A DNA stretch of 5,713 nucleotides from the NCBI GenBank assembly GCA_029940345.1, contig JAOZRC010000042.1:1-5713 (forward strand), read 5' to 3'. This stretch comes from Desulfobacterales bacterium. Its GTDB lineage: Bacteria > Desulfobacterota > Desulfobacteria > Desulfobacterales > JAUCGF01. Below are positions 4,431 to 5,713 of this stretch, piece after piece (within the stretch, counting starts at the first letter, position 1; every line of letters starts with the position of its first letter). The notes under the pieces are model-generated. The model worked only from the letters and a program-made list of their open reading frames with translations. It was not told where the DNA came from and searched no databases. The position numbers and the translations under genes were made by a program.

Positions 4431-5713
4431 ATGCAAACTTTAAAATACAGAGCCGCCAGTTTAATTCTTTTAGTTGGGTTTTTATTTGTCGTCAACGGTC
4501 TGATAGATAAATGTTACGCTAAATCCGCTGTTCACCGCTTTTATAACCAAAGCCTTAAAAAGCATTTTTATACCAGCGACGAGAATGAAAAACAACACCT
4601 GATTAACAATCTCAATTCGGCGCAATGGCGGTATGAAGGAATCGCCTGGCATATACTGGCAGCTCAACAACCGGACACGGTTCCCGTTTATCGCTTTTTT
4701 AATATCATACAAAGGACACATTTTTTCACCATTGATGAAAATGAAAAAGCGCTCATGCTAAACCTCACACAGCAGTGGCGCTTTGAAGGCATTGCCTGGT
4801 ACGCCTATTCCGGGCAAGCGGCCGGCACTTCACTTATATACCATTTTTACAGTGAAATTTTACAGACCAACTTATTTACGGCTGACGCCTTTGAAGCCGA
4901 TTTCATTATGGCCAATTACCCACCCAAAATGTGGCGGCGTATGGGAGGGCCTGCATGGTATGTGTTTCCCGCAGGACCACAGCCGGATAGTCCTCCGGTG
5001 AACACTATCAGTGAAACCCTTCAGATTATTAATGGCAGATTGGTCAGCCAGATTGAGGGTACGACAATGGAGCCGCCCGATAATGAGATTGCCAGCCACT
5101 TGTCTTTTCAAGATCCTGAGTCCATTAATGCAATCGAAACCAAAATAACGATTAACCAAACTCAATTTTCAGGTCCCGGCGCTAGTGCTGAAGCTATGAT
5201 TCATGGCCATTGGTATCAGGATAAAAAAAACCAATTGGTTACCGCTTCCATCGGTTTGCGTGATAACGGCGCAGGCTCTCTTGAAGCCTTTTGGATGGTT
5301 AATAATGGCGTCGATTTTTTTCAAACAGGCAGGCTGCCCATCGTTATCAGGTATAAAGTTGAATACACGCTGAAAATTGAATACAATGGTGTAAACGGTT
5401 TTACTTTCTTTATCGGCGGATACAGTCGCTTTGTTGTCGGTCCCGGTTTTGGCAATGTCACACTTAATCCCTGGCGGGTGCTGATTACCAGGATTGTCGG
5501 CCATGGTAAAATCATCAAAGGTCTTATCCTAGCGCTTTTTGACGATGTGCGTGTCAATAATGCCATTATTTTTTATGATCGCTTTGATGTTCTTATCCTT
5601 GATCCGGCCAAATGGTTTTACAGTGACAATCAGGGAGATGATAATTCTTCTAAAGACGATAGGTCTTCTAAAAAAGATGATACGTCTTCTAAAAAAGATG
5701 ATACGTCTTCTAA
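4431..5713 (+). CDS. Exported DUF5648-repeat protein with beta-sandwich domain (3' end outside window)
   Basis: The frame is open from the ATG at 4431 to the window edge (427 codons plus two bases). Residues 1-30 form a signal peptide (basic start, hydrophobic core LILLVGFLFVV, probable cut after CYA), so the protein is exported. Three DUF5648-type repeats follow at about 34-78, 86-126 and 136-180. The pattern is a xxxRFYN-like strand, HFYT or HFFT, an ENEK segment, then W-R-[YF]-E-G-I-A-W; the third is more divergent (LFTAD...GGPAW). DUF5648 repeats have no established function and occur in secreted or surface proteins. Residues about 190-376 are beta-rich and resemble concanavalin/LamG-like sandwiches, ending in FDDVRVNN. 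A segment reading YDRFDVLILDPAKW (382-395) resembles the opening of another such domain. From 406 onward lie hydrophilic SSKKDDT heptads. I infer a surface or secreted binding protein; no catalytic motif was recognised. Confidence 0.85.
   Translation, partial: MQTLKYRAASLILLVGFLFVVNGLIDKCYAKSAVHRFYNQSLKKHFYTSDENEKQHLINNLNSAQWRYEGIAWHILAAQQPDTVPVYRFFNIIQRTHFFTIDENEKALMLNLTQQWRFEGIAWYAYSGQAAGTSLIYHFYSEILQTNLFTADAFEADFIMANYPPKMWRRMGGPAWYVFPAGPQPDSPPVNTISETLQIINGRLVSQIEGTTMEPPDNEIASHLSFQDPESINAIETKITINQTQFSGPGASAEAMIHGHWYQDKKNQLVTASIGLRDNGAGSLEAFWMVNNGVDFFQTGRLPIVIRYKVEYTLKIEYNGVNGFTFFIGGYSRFVVGPGFGNVTLNPWRVLITRIVGHGKIIKGLILALFDDVRVNNAIIFYDRFDVLILDPAKWFYSDNQGDDNSSKDDRSSKKDDTSSKKDDTSS
5646..5713 (+). 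repeat. In-frame 21-bp tandem repeat encoding SSKKDDT
   Basis: One 18-bp variant unit (5646-5663, SSKDDR) is followed by two identical 21-bp units (5664-5684 and 5685-5705) of TCTTCT-AAAAAA-GATGATACG. A third unit has started when the window ends. The units keep frame and encode a charged, flexible linker. Identity at the DNA level, including codon choice, indicates recent expansion by slippage or recombination, so copy number probably varies between strains. Confidence 0.9.

Noticed and set aside
4295..4510. 71-codon + strand frame starting inside repeat copy B
   Set aside because: It overlaps the real signal-peptide gene at 4431 in another frame and begins inside the repeat hairpin without a Shine-Dalgarno.
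4482..5566. Several minus-strand and alternate-frame ORFs of 70-111 codons
   Set aside because: They are shadows of the long exported-protein gene, whose frame has a strong ribosome-binding site, a signal peptide and domain repeats.

Overview
The window carries five protein-coding genes, all on the + strand, separated by intergenic DNA unusually rich in inverted repeats. Gene content and order suggest a Gram-negative bacterium, plausibly a Desulfobacterota (deltaproteobacterial) relative. That placement is inferred from the ruvB / SAM-hydrolase / bactofilin cluster, the exported SUMF1-domain protein and the many dispersed palindromic repeats. No rRNA or other direct taxonomic marker is present.

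Left part (1-2447): a non-coding leader holding a solitary repeat arm (4-25) and a 136-bp unit bounded by 19-bp inverted repeats (59-194). A compact three-gene operon follows: ruvB (Holliday-junction branch-migration motor), an S-adenosylmethionine hydrolase of the DUF62 family, and a bactofilin. The spacings are 5 bp between ruvB and the hydrolase, and a 4-bp overlap between the hydrolase and the bactofilin. Co-transcription is therefore very likely, although the three products act in DNA repair, SAM metabolism and cell-envelope/cytoskeleton respectively. No ruvA or ruvC is seen.

Middle (2448-3748): a 452-bp gap contains a strong 22-bp stem-loop, probably a repeat that also terminates the operon, and a weak 47-codon ORF on the - strand. 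It is followed by a gene for an exported SUMF1 / formylglycine-generating-enzyme-like protein that retains only one of the two catalytic cysteines of true FGEs.

Right part (3749-5713): a 682-bp non-coding stretch carries two directly oriented copies of a ~128-bp element (3898-4025 and 4252-4380). These have terminal inverted repeats and internal hairpins whose stems show compensatory base changes between the copies. Between them lies a smaller imperfect inverted-repeat unit. After the second copy, a gene with a near-perfect Shine-Dalgarno begins at 4431 and runs off the window. It encodes an exported protein with three DUF5648-type repeats, a probable concanavalin-like beta-sandwich and a growing run of SSKKDDT heptads.

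The most notable features are the repeat elements. At least three structurally distinct palindromic families occupy the intergenic gaps, placed directly in front of ruvB, behind the bactofilin gene and in front of the DUF5648 gene. They may supply regulatory or terminator signals there. No complete new defence or biosynthetic system is visible in the window.
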